Source: Hymenolepis diminuta (Eukaryota; Platyhelminthes; Cestoda; Cyclophyllidea; Hymenolepididae). Taken from it: a stretch of DNA of 64,000 bases. Position 1 is the first letter of the stretch, and each line of letters begins with the position of its first letter. The translations under genes were made by a program, and so were the position numbers. The stretch lies in assembly GCA_900708905.1 (NCBI GenBank), contig CAADRB010000004.1:878928-942927 (forward strand), given 5' to 3'. Shown piece after piece: positions 37,352 to 50,600 of the stretch. Below the pieces are notes generated by a model. The model had not been told where the DNA came from and ran no database searches. It saw nothing but the letters and a program-made list of their open reading frames with translations.

Positions 37352-37584
37352 TTAGTAGTATAATCGTTCCACGTCTTGTTTGACTTCATGAGCAAGAGCA
37401 CTGGCAAGGATAACTCCTATCACTTCTACGACAGCAATGATCACTGGGGCGACCGCGATCACGACGGTGTAATGTTTGAGAGTGTTCGATATTCGGTCAA
37501 CACATCCTATTAGATAATAATTTGCGGCAGGATTCACTGGACATTGTGGACTCTTCATATGTCGGTGCAGCTGTTGGAAGGTGG
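37352..37584 (-). CDS. Tetraspanin, last exon (end of EC2, TM4, stop)
   Basis: Acceptor CCTCATTTCAG. Two bases complete the split codon from the previous exon, then TFQQLHRHMKSPQCPVNPAA, then YYLIGC, the TM4 segment and EVKQDVERLYY. The stop codon TAA overlaps an AATAAA hexamer, which is too early for the usual poly(A) position, so the true signal is probably further downstream. Confidence 0.92.
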
Positions 37585-40500
37585 CTGAAATGAGGAAAAT
37601 GATGCATAAGTGTTAATATTTCTTTTACGACTCATTCTCATATCCTTGTATTTGGGAATTTATGGTGATTAAAAGAAGAATTCAATGTGATGAAAATTAT
37701 TTTCTTTCCTGTGAAAATTATTATGTATAAATTTGAGTGGCGTTCTATAAACTTTGCAAAGCATATTCATGTATCGCCACTCCTCTGGTCAGCTGTTGTA
37801 CTTACGACTTATATCGGCCAAATCTTGGCTGCTTAGTCATCCTCTTTTCCGAAAATTTTACTAAAATGTTTCATTACGTCCCGTCTACCTAGTATCGCTT
37901 AACTGAATGAACTTACTGATTTGAATCTGAAGATGCAGGTATGCTTCTTTTCCCATCCTTCCTTTTTGCTTATAGACCCGTAACTTTTGGACCATCCACC
38001 TTGAACACTCCTTTGCTATCATTTCTACTCCGTGTTTCATACCTCCATATAAAAAGTTACAATAATGGGCTATTTGTATCACTTTATCTGCTATTTCTCT
38101 CGGTTGTGGTTGTTAATAGAATGGTAGCTTTAAGTCAGCATTTACTAAGAGAGAAAGAGGATTGAGTAGTTCTATTCTTTGACTTGGGCTGTAATTTTGT
38201 AATATTTTACATGGAAGAATTTAGTAATACGTGGTTTGCATGTGCAAGATCATACAAGCAGAATGGAGCTCAGAAGAAATCACTGCAGGAAAGTGAAACC
38301 TAATTTGGTATCGCCACTTTACCTTCAAACGAACATCAACACATAAAGAAGGAAAGTAGTTATCTGGGGATTAGTGGTCGGAACCAATGAAATGGTTCCC
38401 AGTATTTTATTTTGCAACAGGAGTAAATAAATAACATCATTGTTTCTTTGATGCAAGAGATGGCTTCTAGAGGATAAAAAGGAAACAGACAGCAGTAATC
38501 GATAGCAAAGTGAACCAAATATAAACAGAGAGTTTAGTGTTACAGCTGTTCAATCTGTTTAGCCAAGGTCGAATTTGTCAAAATGCATCAATGACTCCGG
38601 CTATGGATTAGTAGAATAGTTAATTTCAAAGCAGGGCGATGAGTCAATGCTGGATACCAATGATTTGGAAATGGTGATTTGAACGACTAAGTACATATTG
38701 TAGAATATACCAGACAAAGAGTATGAGAGAATTTGTCTGAATAATAGAAGTAATACCCCAGCCTTCTATCCTGTTGTTCCTGTCAAGAGTCCATGGTACG
38801 ATAGAATACACATATATATGAAAATATTCACTCATTTTTCTATGTAAATTTTATAATATCACTAAAATTTAGTCCACCTCTTAAGTTGCTATTCTTTAAT
38901 CAGGTGCATGCATTCGGAGAAACATTGCGATTAAATTGCTGTCCCAAAGCAAACAGATCAATTAGTCAAAAATACTTGCTCATTACAACTGTTGAATTGG
39001 ACTGATTATGGATCCCTAGAAGAAATCAGTGCTGGAAGAATATTATTATGCCTAAATTAAGATTCATATCATTTTGGATATAACAATAAATGGGAAGACG
39101 AAACAGTGCTCTACCGCACACTGGAAGTGCAGTATCGATTCCACGTCATCGCCATACTACTGGCACGTCATATCCACGGCAGATCACGGTATGAAGGGAA
39201 CAATCTTCATTCGTCGATCGGTGCGTTGTCCTACCAATCACATTCTATCACGATCGGACAGTAACACATAATGATTAATCTAATTTTCTCCTCTAATCAC
39301 GACTCGATCAAACCAATTCTTATGTATCAATGGATTCCAAATAATATTAACAAATCTGCTCCTGTCTGGAAAACACACTAATCTTTTCCGATTCGTCCCT
39401 GTTTTCTCTCTCTCTCTCTCTCTCTGAGGTCTGAACAGTATTAGCATACTTTTATAACAGAGGGCCTAACTACACACTAAAGGGTTCAACAAAGTCAATT
39501 AAAATCCAATATTCAATTTTGCAATAATCTTTCCTGTTACATCATACGTTAATGATCCTTTGATTCCCTCAGCATTAAATTCAGTATTTACTTCGTACTA
39601 ATAAGGCATAATGGTGAAAAATGTTAAGGAAATGCAAAGAACTGGAAGGACATATCCAAGTATAATCAACTGTCATCAAAGATTAGGTGAACCGATCAAT
39701 AATTCGTAATGTTTTCTTCTTTTATACTACAGTGATATAAACAAAGTAAAACTTTACGGCATCAGTAGCTTAATCACTTCCCTCTGATATGCTTATTTTA
39801 TTAGTCAGAACTTTGCGATCGAACCATCCTTGTGTTTACAAGCTCCAAAAAATATTCACCGAAATATGATACTAAGAGTAATGCACGATCAAAGTGATGT
39901 TAAAATAAAAATACATTTTATGAAATAGCATAACTAAATAATCGATTCCAAATCGTTAAAACTAAATAAAATAACTTTTTTAATTTCTGGAGGTTTGTGT
40001 GAAAAAAATTTCGAAAGAAAATTTATGAAATTGCATCTATTAATTTGACGAAAATTATTTCTTGGTAATAATATTCTTCTGTTCAGCAATAACATCACAA
40101 TACTAGTCTTTCGAAACTAAGTCATTATATTAAAATATAATTGCAGATCAATTGAAATTTTCATTGAAAATAAGCTTAATTAAACTTTAATTTAAAAATA
40201 TTTAGTTTTATAAATAATAATACCACCATAGTAATTCAATTTAGAAATTTATCTTTTGCTATCCAATGTAATTAATAAGACAAAAGGCCCTAAGATTTTC
40301 TCTATGTTTATTTAAATATTATTATATTTAAACGTTATGGTTCGGTATTAATTTACTAAAAACATTATAAATCAGAAGAGAAAATGCTTAATATTAAAGA
40401 TAAGTCACATTTCTCCAGTAGTAGTAAATTTTATGAAATTGCTATCGGCAGAACAAATCACTTTAACAGGAAAAAATAAACGCATCTAGGGCTTGTGCTG

Positions 40501-43500
40501 AGGTATTTTTATCTCAATTACTGTGCGGGTTGTTGGCAAGATCATATAACAACACATAATATGATGGTGTTTATGGTTCGAGATACGTTATATTTTAGAA
40601 TTTATCGATGAGATTGAGCACTGACATCAATTAATACTTATTGATGTAGCAATAATCAGAGATTCTCAGTTCAATTTGTTTAGAATCTACTTACCATTTC
40701 GCGTTAATGTGAACTCGAAAATTGGCCAATCAAAACTCATTCATTGTTTATTAGAGATCATTCGTTTGGGAGTCCCCCATAATACCAATACAAATATTAA
40801 ACAATTTTTACATTTCTACGCATAAGGGGCATTAACAAGAAAGAACAATATTTCAGCACACGATTCTTTAAAATTTCTTAATTCTGAATGATTATTTCCT
40901 TCTACTATCAGAAAAATGTTGAGTAGTTTGTGAAATGCGGGAATAAGAAAATTCAATAATTTCAAACTCTCACGTTTGAAAACCGGTGTCTAGAACGATC
41001 TACACATAATCACCTTCTAAGCAGAGCTGCAACTATACGAAACACTTCCAAAAGTCTCAAACCATGAAGGTACAAAGACAAAGAGATCTCTATTGGAATT
41101 TCACCTTTACCGGAATCTTTGATTACAAAAGTGAAATCTTCAAATTTCACTTTCCCTCATTATTAAACTACATACTCCCTTATTCAAATTGTGTCTGCAA
41201 TAAGACCTTTTATTTAATTGAATACGAAATATCTGGTTTAAAAATTTGAACAAATAAGAAAATATTGATTGCATTGATTGCAATTTTCATATTGATTGAC
41301 AGGAAAAAATAGTCAAACAATATTCGAATCATGTAATCCGAAAAACTGCTATGTTATTCCGATCATTCACATTTCAATTTCATGCTTAAGTATTCCTATT
41401 TAAAAATGTTTAAAAGAGTACAAAGAAGTATATATTATACATTCACATGCTATCGTTACGGTTAATAATTTACAAATGAAAGCTCACCATTAACGATTTC
41501 TACATATTACCAGGTTTTATAAACAAGGTCACTAGCATTTCTCAATAGCACGTACTATAGAATCGTAAAAATGATGTCATTGGGGGCGTCAGCAAGAACC
41601 TTTTCCAAATTATCAATCATGAGCTTCAACTACTTAACTTGCAAAACTATCTCAGAAAATGAGTCAATCCAGAAATTTGTTCAGTAAATGCATTGGTAGA
41701 CATGAAGAGAAGGCGGCTAAATTCAACTTCATGAAGCTCCCAAATAGCTCAAACATTTAAATTAGCTCAATGCACTTTGAATTATTATTCAAAATTATTA
41801 TTATTATATTTAGTTAATCTTAAATTTATTAGGAAATTATGCATATTTTATGTTGGATCCAATTTCCATTGAATTCAGCATATATTTCACGACCTACCAC
41901 TATCTGAAGCAAACCAATAAACTGAATGCTTGTTGATAATTCGTCAACCTTTGCCCTTAAAATGTTAAAATTATCAAATACTTTTATGCAATTGGGGAAA
42001 ATGAAGGAGTCACAACACCAACTAATTGGATTTGGCAATCACATTAGTGTCATCTCTTTCATTAAATCACTTCTTTTACGTTGTTTCCCTAAGTAAGATA
42101 AATTATTCTTCTGATTTTTGTGTGACTATAATTATTACACCTGCAATAATACAAATGTAATGAAAATATAAGAATGAGAAATTAAAAGCTGCTTGCTAAG
42201 TCCACTCTTACTTTGGACTGTTCAATTTAAAGATTTATGAACTTGATAAAACACTTCATTGAACAATTTTTTTTCAAATAAAAAATTAAATTAAATTAAT
42301 TAAAATTTTGTTTTTTTATATCTAAATAGTCTATACCTTTTAGGCGGTTGAATCAATTTATCACTGTCGGATTATTTGAAAACGAGAGTTAAATAAATAA
42401 TTTGTGTTAAGCCTTTAACATTTTCCCCCATGATGCAATATTATTATAACTTACCATTTATTGGAAAATCGATATTTTTGAATTGACAGCAGGCGACAGG
42501 TAATTCTACAGCATCTCCTGTTATATTTTGTCCGTCTGTCAGGGTATAAACTCTACCCTCTTTATGCCACAGTGTTGATGTTTCGACGTCCCTGAAATCA
42601 TCCGCTCCATAAATACCACAACATTGGAACTGTAAAAAAAACACTTAAGTTGAAGCGTTTCTTCGAAGTGAATATACTTTTCTTCATTTACGATTTTTTA
42701 CGCTCCTTCTTAAACATAGGACTCCTTTTCAAATTTTCCTATAACAGTATGTTTAACAGATGCTTTTAAACAGTACAAGTATAATTCATTTTTTAAAATC
42801 TGAGTGTATAGGAGCAAGATATTTTGCGGAACTGAGATGAGCAATTAGACAACTCAGAATTTACAGTTCGCTGCTTAATGCCGTAGACATATCAATTAGC
42901 AGTAGGAAGCACTAATAAGGTACTATGAAAAGCTCAAGATTCTATGAAAGAGAAAGATAGCAGAAACCTGACCTAGTTGGAAGTCTAAATACGAGATTGA
43001 GCTTAAACCAACTAACCAATACTTTTCAAATATGGACCACCATTCAATAAGAAATTGACATTTGAAAAACCTTTTTTCCTTAATTACCTCAAAAAGTAAT
43101 CAAATATCATGTAGGTAGATGAATAATCACTGCTTGAAGTCAAGTGCGAATTTTACAATCAAATTTCGCCCTTTTCGACCTTGAGATAAGCCAACTGCTA
43201 ACACCCACATATCCCCTTTTATGAACATTACTAATACTGCTGTTCAATATATATCCTCATTCTTAACAGTAACATACATACGCGAAACAATTTCTACATT
43301 CAAACTCAGTTGCAGAACTAAAATATTCCGGATGGTCACTCTTGACAAGTTAGTTTTGATAAATATGACTTCGTAAGATTAAATAGTGCCGTGCATCCAA
43401 ACTTTTCTATTAGAACACCCGTTAATCTGATTTGATTACCATATTAATGTAATGTGGAATGGAATTATTGGTAGCTTACATTGAGCATGATAGTATCAGC

Positions 43501-46500
43501 TGTTTGTGAGTAAGATGCCGAATCATCTTGGATGCCAAGACCCAAGTATCCTTTGTAGTTTGCTGAAAAGCTCTCTTGAACTCTGTCAAAGACCAGAGGT
43601 GAAATCTGCATTGGAAAAAAAAACAAATTATAAAGGAAACTCAGGTAAAAATTAAAGTCTATGTGTGTGTGTGTGTGTGTGTGGATTCCAGTTAGGCCAC
43701 GACACAAGACTATATTTTGGAAAGGAAAAGAGGAGAAAATTGGGGTCACTGATTAAATCTCTTAACCAAATCATGCGGTCTTTGCACTAGTGACAGGAGA
43801 AGAAATATTTTAGCGGCAAGCAAACGTCACGCTTACCTTCTCACCGAGAAGAAGAAATACAAGAACGCAGATCAATTTTGTTAGGAAAAGAAGACTGACC
43901 ACAACGGCATACTAAAATTAAATAGGAAAATATCATGAATTAATTGACATTTCTATTTATTGATAAGTATTAGAAGAAAAGTTAACGATGTCGGAAGTAT
44001 GACAAGTAAAACTGCGAAACTTTCACGCGGTAAGATTGAAGGAAACACACTTTCAGCCAATTACTACTCAAAATACATAGTATAAATGTTTTCATAAGCA
44101 ATTGTTATTTCTAACTATGAATAGTTCATATTAAATATACCTTACGCATTCTTTGAAAAAAACTTCCCAATTCCATTGCATTTTTTGGCAAAAGGCGACA
44201 AAATACCCTATTTAATGTGATCTATTACGTATGCCAACGGCAATGATCAACTTTTGTCAATGAAAGAGATGCTAGAATGCCAGTTTCTCATCAAGGCAAC
44301 CCCGACATACATTTCCTCTACCGCATCAGGAGTTCATTACACTCTCTATCTCATCTAGTACCCTTCAGTGAAGTGTACTGTTGCTTTACCAACCCCAACT
44401 GTGACGATGATGTAAAGTTGCCCGGGTGTGTCCTCAGAAGGTTCTGTTCATTATGATCACAGGCAAGGAATAGCGTAGTTCGTTATTGCATTATTCTATG
44501 TAATCAGCACAGATTCTCATCATTCATCTGGTGAATTAGTAATCCGTTCAGGAAACCGAAAAAAAAAGATTTGAGAAATCAGCCTCCCCTCAGAATTAAA
44601 ATTTTTAAACGTTCTTGCCCAGATTATAGGAGGAGCTGAAAATCGGCTACATATTTATCCTCTCAGACATGGATTGTCTATCCTTAAACCTTGGCTCGTT
44701 TTCACGCGTCTGATTCAGTCGTGCTGGAACTATATTCTAACTCTTCCTGACTGATTTATATTCATAGTATTCAGTATCATTGACAATAGCAACAGTCATC
44801 ACTAAGATATAATACAGTCTGACTGGCGATGCACTTACTTAAGGAAATTTTTGTTTACAGCCGACAAATGAGGAGAACTAGGTTGACGGTCGGTGTTCTT
44901 TAAAATATTACAAAAAGAAAATCGAAGGCAGAGAGATGAAGATCGATAGAATCGTCTGACAGAAATGCGGTAATTAGATCGACTCAACGTTTAATAACAG
45001 AATAGTACCAAAAGGCGCAATAACGAAAATCTTATTTTAGTATTTCAAAAGTTGAAGTGAGTTTCAAAATTATTCGTTTTTCACCATTCTTAAATTTCGA
45101 TTTTATCAGGTTTATCTAGTCTTATGAATATAAGTACTACAAGGGTAAGTGAGTAACTTAATAATATTAATTAAATAACACAAAAAGCATACAAACTCGT
45201 AAATTTGAAATAAAAATACAAACCCAAAATCGTTCAATCGGTACTAAGCAAAAAATTCTAGGTTAGTAAATTTATAATTGTTCATTGATAAGTAATTATT
45301 AGTAAAATAAGGAAGATGATAAAATATTCAAATTTTTTGTTTTACTGCGGTGATAATTACCATCTATGTGGATTATTTATAGCAACTATGCATTATTACA
45401 TCTTCCCTTCTTTTCCTAATTGAACAGTCGTCCCAGGAGGGCAATAAAATTTCTCTTATTTATGATGACCATATTCTTCTGAAAATCAATGAAAATGTTC
45501 AAATCTATTAAACTTATCTTTATTAACAATGTCAACTTTACTGTGGGTTCTAAAGTTGACTGACAATGATGTGAGACTTATGAGAGGGGACACTTTCCAT
45601 CAATCAGTAGTAAAATGAATTTGTACCTATGACACAGTATTTCTTTATGAAATAAAATTAACAAATTTAATTTTATTATTTCTCACATTATGTAAAATAA
45701 AATCAAGACTATGTATTCGCTTTAAGACATCAGACATAAAATCCACAGACTGCTTTAGTTTATCCGCGATTAATCCGTGTGTTAACGGTTAACCCAACAC
45801 CGTTAGAGTAAAAGACTCTCTCAAGAAATTAAGTTCTCATGGAGAAAGATGTTGTAACCACAACTGAAGCTATGCAGAAATCTTATTTTCAAGACTTCAA
45901 TCGACAAATTACTCCTCCCTTTCACTCAGTGAAGAATATTTATTGGAAGTTATGTAGCTTTCTTAAGAATCCTATTGTTGATACTAGCTAAATGATTATC
46001 AGAGTGTCATCCTCAGTTCTCGACAAAGTAAAAATCAAGAGAAGTCAGATACCAAATTAACTCACCTGATTCTAAAGAGTTCTGAAGGAATAACTGGAAA
46101 ATAATTAATATATTCCGAGACAAATTCTTTATTTTCTGTCAACTAAAGGTCGAATATGCCAATCGCCTCCGAGCTCTATAAAAGTAATTAACTTTCACCT
46201 TTCTTTAAAGTGTAAGATCTAAAATCTTGCCTCAAGATGTTCTGTTAGTGTCGTGTAAATCTCGAACCTTTTTAGAAAAATTTTTCATCGTTTTCAAAGC
46301 CTTTAGTAAGCAAAGCATGATAAAAATCAGAGCCGGGCATGATTAAGGATCAATGCAGACCAGACATGGCCCAGAATCAACCATTCTAAATTGGTGCACC
46401 AAGCTCATCAGGTAAGCGTAACTAAAAGCTCCTCTTGAGTAGTGTAGTAGCATCATCGATCTTCCAACTTCAAAAGCTCGATTTCTGACACCATCATTAT

Positions 46501-46901
46501 TTCATTAGCCTATCCAGTGAAGTTGACTATTCTGTTAACCGTGTATGGAGTAGAGATCAACGAACCCCTGACTTTCGACTTCGCATACGAGCACATTAAT
46601 CACTGCGCCGGCGAATCGTATTAGTATAATTTGAAGCTCTTTCGCATAGCAGTAAGTAACCCACCGTAATAAGGAGACAACAACTATCCGTGACGACTCC
46701 ACAACAGCCAAAGAAGGCTACGAGAAAAACGAAGAGACCCAAACCAATGCATATGTATGCGACAGCCAGTGTTAACTTAGCGTTTTGGTAGAGTTCACTG
46801 CCGGTAACTTCAGCGTCAAAGGCAAAAGCCAGCGCCTGCATGAAGGATGGAATATTGAATACTGCCCAGGCACCTCCAACGACCAGTGCTAATCCAATTA
46901 G
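37352..46901 (-). CDS. Tetraspanin (partial; first coding exon not found)
   Basis: Minus-strand exons in order: 46665-46901, 43837-43911, 43480-43605, 42455-42629 and 37352-37584 (stop TAA). Phases agree throughout (0, 0, 0, then 1+2). They give 281 residues: end of TM1 (LIGLALVVGGAWAVFN), small loop, TM2 (LTLAVAYICIGLGLFVFLVA), FFGCCGVVTDSCC, TM3 (VVVSLLFLTKLICVLVFLLL), a large extracellular loop, and TM4 (VVIAVAPVIIAVVEVIGVIL) with a short cytoplasmic tail. The loop carries the CCG motif (FQCCGIYGADDF), a second CC (PVACC), then QCP and IGC, so six cysteines. An N-glycosylation sequon (QNIT) is present. Tetraspanins organise membrane microdomains, and in flatworms they are abundant in the tegument. 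The 75-nt TM3 exon is a typical size for the family. The first exon (initiator Met and the start of TM1) lies above 46,901 and was not identified. Introns are about 2.75 kb, 0.23 kb, 0.85 kb and 4.87 kb. Confidence 0.93.
39061..39264 (+). other. GC-richer open frame inside the tetraspanin intron, unrecognised
   Basis: 67 codons reading ...NNKWEDETVLYRTLEVQYRF and HVIAILLARHIHGRSRYEGN, ending ITIGQ and TAA. Base composition differs clearly from the AT-rich surroundings. There is no ATG at the start and no recognised motif; a degraded mobile-element fragment or an exon of an unseen gene is possible. Confidence 0.2.
39406..39426. repeat. (CT)n microsatellite
   Basis: Pure CT dinucleotide run in the tetraspanin intron. 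Confidence 0.9.
42455..42629 (-). CDS. Tetraspanin, EC2 exon with the CCG motif
   Basis: Acceptor TTTTTTTACAG, donor AATG|GTAAGT (phase 1). It encodes FQCCGIYGADDF, a central sequon (NIT) and PVACCQFKNIDFPIN. The CCG and the later CC pair are the defining cysteines of the large extracellular loop. Confidence 0.93.
43480..43605 (-). CDS. Tetraspanin, first EC2 exon
   Basis: Acceptor TTTTTTCCAATGCAG, donor AAT|GTAAGC, 126 nt, phase 0-0. It encodes ISPLVFDRVQESFSANYKGY and ends ADTIMLN, the amphipathic A and B helices that open the large loop. Confidence 0.9.
43662..43683. repeat. (TG)n microsatellite
   Basis: About eleven TG units, in the 231-nt tetraspanin intron next to the TM3/EC2 junction. 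Confidence 0.95.
43837..43911 (-). CDS. Tetraspanin, TM3 exon (75 nt)
   Basis: Acceptor ATTTTAG, donor GAGAAG|GTAAGC, 25 codons, phase 0-0. YAVVVSLLFLTKLICVLVFL then LLGEK is the third membrane segment. Too short for simple open-frame calling, but required to join the neighbouring exons. Confidence 0.9.
43912..46664 (-). other. Tetraspanin intron (2.75 kb) carrying a tRNA-like element
   Basis: No exon is seen. A SINE-like segment (46,380-46,622) sits about 40 nt after the donor of the TM1-TM2 exon. Confidence 0.6.
46380..46622 (-). repeat. tRNA-related SINE-like element
   Basis: On the minus strand GCCGGCGCAGTGATTAATGT (box-A-like) is followed about 40 nt later by GGGGTTCGTTGATC (box-B-like). 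That is the spacing of an internal RNA polymerase III promoter. A non-tRNA body follows. The 3' end is a guess, and I cannot see a clear tail or target-site duplication. Confidence 0.45.
46665..46901 (-). CDS. Tetraspanin, TM1-TM2 exon
   Basis: 237 nt, phase 0-0, acceptor TTCTCATTTTAG, donor ATTACG|GTGGGT. It begins LIGLALVVGGAWAVFNIPSF (end of TM1) and carries TM2 and FFGCCGVVTDSCCLLIT. A split first exon upstream must supply the initiator Met. Confidence 0.92.
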
Positions 46902-49900
46902 CTAAAATGAGAAATAAAGAATTTGTTGATAGTTCAATTATGTAAAAAATCGTAACTATTACTAATACGTAAATAGCAATACTGACTTCTGGTACTTGTA
47001 TGATATTACTGTATTTCTACCACTTAAATTTAACAATAAAGTGAGTACATGTATTCAAATATGATTGACGCTGTTTTAGCTTTGCAAATAGTTTGACACA
47101 AGACGAATCAACGGTAGAATCTATTCCGAATAAGAAATGCGACTTGAAAGGTATATATTATAACTATTCACCTTTAATAAATTCTAGAGAGCTCAGGTAT
47201 GTTTAAAATGTCTTTATGAGTCTCATTTAACTGCAAATGAACATTTAGCATATAACAATGATTCATTGCAAAACAGTGAACGTGACGATCTCTACTATGT
47301 TTAAATCCCTTTTTCAGTCTAACCTTCTCATAGCTCTAAGAAGATTGAACCACAGTGGCATGACCAACGATTCAATAAAATTACCTGGCCAGTATGCTCT
47401 GGATATCTCGGACATTAACTCATTCAGAAACTGGAGAGATCAAATATTGAAAATTGAGTTTTGAGTTTACAAAGTGACTTTTACCCCTCGTGCAAATATG
47501 TCAAAACTTTAAACTTCGTCAATTCGAATAAATCACGTCAGTCGATATTCTAACTTCATACCATACTCCTATTTTGACACCCCGTTTAGTTCTTTACCGA
47601 ATCATTTTGTAAATTTTGAGGTTCAAGTGCCAGCATATTATTACCAGTACAAAGTATGATCTTGAATGATCCGAATTGCAGCCCGTCATTGGCGTAGCAT
47701 AGCTTTTGTTCCCTACCAGAAAATCAAAAAGTCTTGGTGGGCTTACATATAATCGTGACAGATAATAGCCAAACGAATGTTGGACTAAAAATAGCATCGC
47801 TTTAAACGAGATGAATTGTTCAGATAAACAAAACAGATTTTACTCATTGGAATTAAAGCCCATATTTTTTCGGTAAAATTAATCAAAACAGGTGTCTTAT
47901 CAGATTAACTAAAAGCAACCTGGCCATGTGTTAAAAAGGTAAGTAAAGGAGACAGAGCAGAACGAACTACTATTCAAAATAGGATAAGAACATCTGCTAT
48001 AATTTGCGATGGCAGAAAAAAACTAACAATTTTCAAACCCGTTGTGCGAAGCGTTCTCCAGCGTTCATCATGAACAGAAAGGTAGGATCTTACAAACTTC
48101 TAATTGGATGTTTACAGTGTATCTTATTCCTGAAGTTAAATTCCCCAATCCAAGCGATACACATCAGTTGAGTGACTTGATGTTATTCACATCTATTGTG
48201 TTTCTCACTTGATTATTTAAACATTATTGTAAAAAGGAAAGTGGTCAAAACTAATTCAGAAATGATAATAAGGTCTTTTTGAATACCCTCGGTAGTGTGG
48301 AATTAAATTCTATTATAAGTAAAAAAGTGCACGACATTGATGACCTACTTTAGAATAAAGGCCAAAGGTGAAAGACTCCCAGATAATTATGCACACGTCT
48401 TTATTGGCTACACAATTTTCGACAAATAACTAATGGTCATGAGTATACGTATATTGTTCATAGTGATAACTGATACAACAGATTACATGATTGCTTTAAT
48501 GAATAGATTTGAATTACCTCGACAAAAGGTAACTCCTTTTGTTGTTATAGTTAATCATATTGGAATTCTAACATCCCCTAAGACCACCAAATGGAACCAC
48601 TTAGCAGCCAGACCCTGGTTTTCAAGAGCGAAGGCTCTCAGCTTTGAGCATTTTTACAATCCACACATGCCACAATCCCGCTTCCATTCATATGGTAGTA
48701 GAAGAAGGAATGCACATTTAATTAAACTTTTTTTAAATATTTGGAGAAGTTCCAGAGACGATTTAAATGAAAAAGAAGTGTACATTTTGTATTGAAGATG
48801 AACCATTGATTTGAAACTTCATACATTAATACGGTTACGTTTCAAGTAATTCCTAAGTATTATTAACAAATGTGACCGTAAGTTACTGTTTTTTAAAATT
48901 TTTAGTTCAGATAATTGCAACATACAAACAAATTTCATTTCTATGTAAGAGCTCATTTCTGAGAAAAAGGCAAAACATGTTCGATAACTGCGTAAATGAT
49001 TTTTGAAATACGATTTGACTGACTAAAATTTCAAACTCAAAAAAGTGCGCAAAACGAAGAGCGCTTGTTTTACTTCACCTAATAGTAGAGTGGTTTTTGA
49101 TGTATTTAAAATTGAATAATTGAAGGCTTATAATTGAAAAAGCTCAGAACACCCACTTTTTCTTTTTTGAAGAAATGATTCTATCCCAGTTGCTGTTAGT
49201 CAGAGTATTTCATAATTGAGGATCGCATAGGCTAACATTCTTCTTGGATAGAAGGATTGTATCTTGAAAACGTTCTAATGAGAAACGCGGAATCTACCGC
49301 CCCTTTATTAACCGAAATTAACTAGTACCGTCGATCATTCCAGCCACTGAGTGCGCATTGATGATCATCAAACCCATGACTCCTGATTGCAGATAACCAC
49401 GTTGACCGCAGCGGCACCGACGCAAGTTTTAATAATACCTAAACAACTGGTTATTTAGAAAATCAAGTGGCTAAATTTACAATACTGAAATGTACCAAAC
49501 TATCATTAAGAAATTGCCCATCTGTATTCAGCATCAGATATTTTTGACAACTGTTCCAACGATATACATCCCTAGAATCCGAATATTTAAGTGTCAAAAA
49601 CAGAGGGGTGACTGGACGTAAATTTCTAAAACAAATAAATTTGAAAGGCCTACTTTTTGTCGATGACCTATAAGGTGATTAGAAATTTTCCTGTCAAAAC
49701 TTACTAAAGAAATTCAGTGTCAAAATTGAGGAAATGTTCTAATTTCGTTTCAAAATATGAAATAAAAAGTGTGGCATTTCTTCAAATAATTATTACAGAT
49801 AAAACAGAAGGAAAATAAATCAATTTTCTAAAACCAGCTGTTTACGAAGTGGCTGACTACTATAAAGAGATCAAGGAAATGAACTGGATTTATGCCTCAG

Positions 49901-50289
49901 CAAATCGTTCTTCCTGTAATAAACAAACAACTATTGTTTTGGATATCAATTAAAGGAAAATATCACAATAATTTTCATTTTCACGTTAAATTTAACTGAA
50001 TTTATTGATTTGTTTAAATTGAACCAAATTTCACCAGTTAGTTCTAATTTTACTGTCTTTTTTGTCAATACAAGGTAATTAATAAATAATTGCGCAATGT
50101 AACGGGTTGAATTTTACTTCTATCAGAAAAATTTCTCAAAGTAAGCAAATTTTTATTTCTCTAAGATGCAAACTGACAGAAAAATGCATTGTATCTTCTC
50201 CGTAACGTCCATTCAGAGTGAACTTGCTCTGCTATCTCTGCTAATGTTAAGAATATGTAAACAGCTTAAGCTCATGATTTATCATGAGC

Positions 50290-50600
50290 TTTATCGGCCT
50301 TCAAAGCAGAAATATATGGAAGTGACAGAGCCATCCATCGCAATTTTGCAACCAGAAAATGATCGCAGAAGGTTGTGAATAAAAATTCAATCGTTAATCC
50401 AGGGACAGATTATGAAATTGGATCTTTTTGGAGCCCAAAGCAATGAATTGCTCATTAAGTGAATATTCTAGAATTCAAGTCCGATAACCATTGAATTAAC
50501 ACTTTCGACACACATTTCGATCCCCATATAAAAATTAACTTTCCCAGTTTTGGTTCCCTCCTCACAGTACAAAATCGTAGTTCTTTCCGCATTGTTGTTG
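50290..50600 (+). repeat. Dispersed repeat R1, copy 6 (diverged)
   Basis: Carries ATATGGAAGTGACAGAGCCA, GTGAATAAAAATTCAATCGT, AATCCAGGGACAGATTATGA and a CCCTCCTCACAG-type 3' part, matching the copy at 51.8 kb at the 5' end (ATGGAAGTGACAAGGCCAAC). Confidence 0.5.

Larger units (their letters stand above)
37585..42454 (-). other. Tetraspanin intron (4.9 kb)
   Basis: Large AT-rich intron. It holds a (CT)n run at 39406-39426 and a GC-richer open frame at 39061-39264 of unknown meaning. No nested gene is supported. Confidence 0.6.

Noticed and set aside
48433..48795. 120-codon plus-strand open frame
   Set aside because: Starts from a non-ATG or weak context, no motif, composition like the surroundings.
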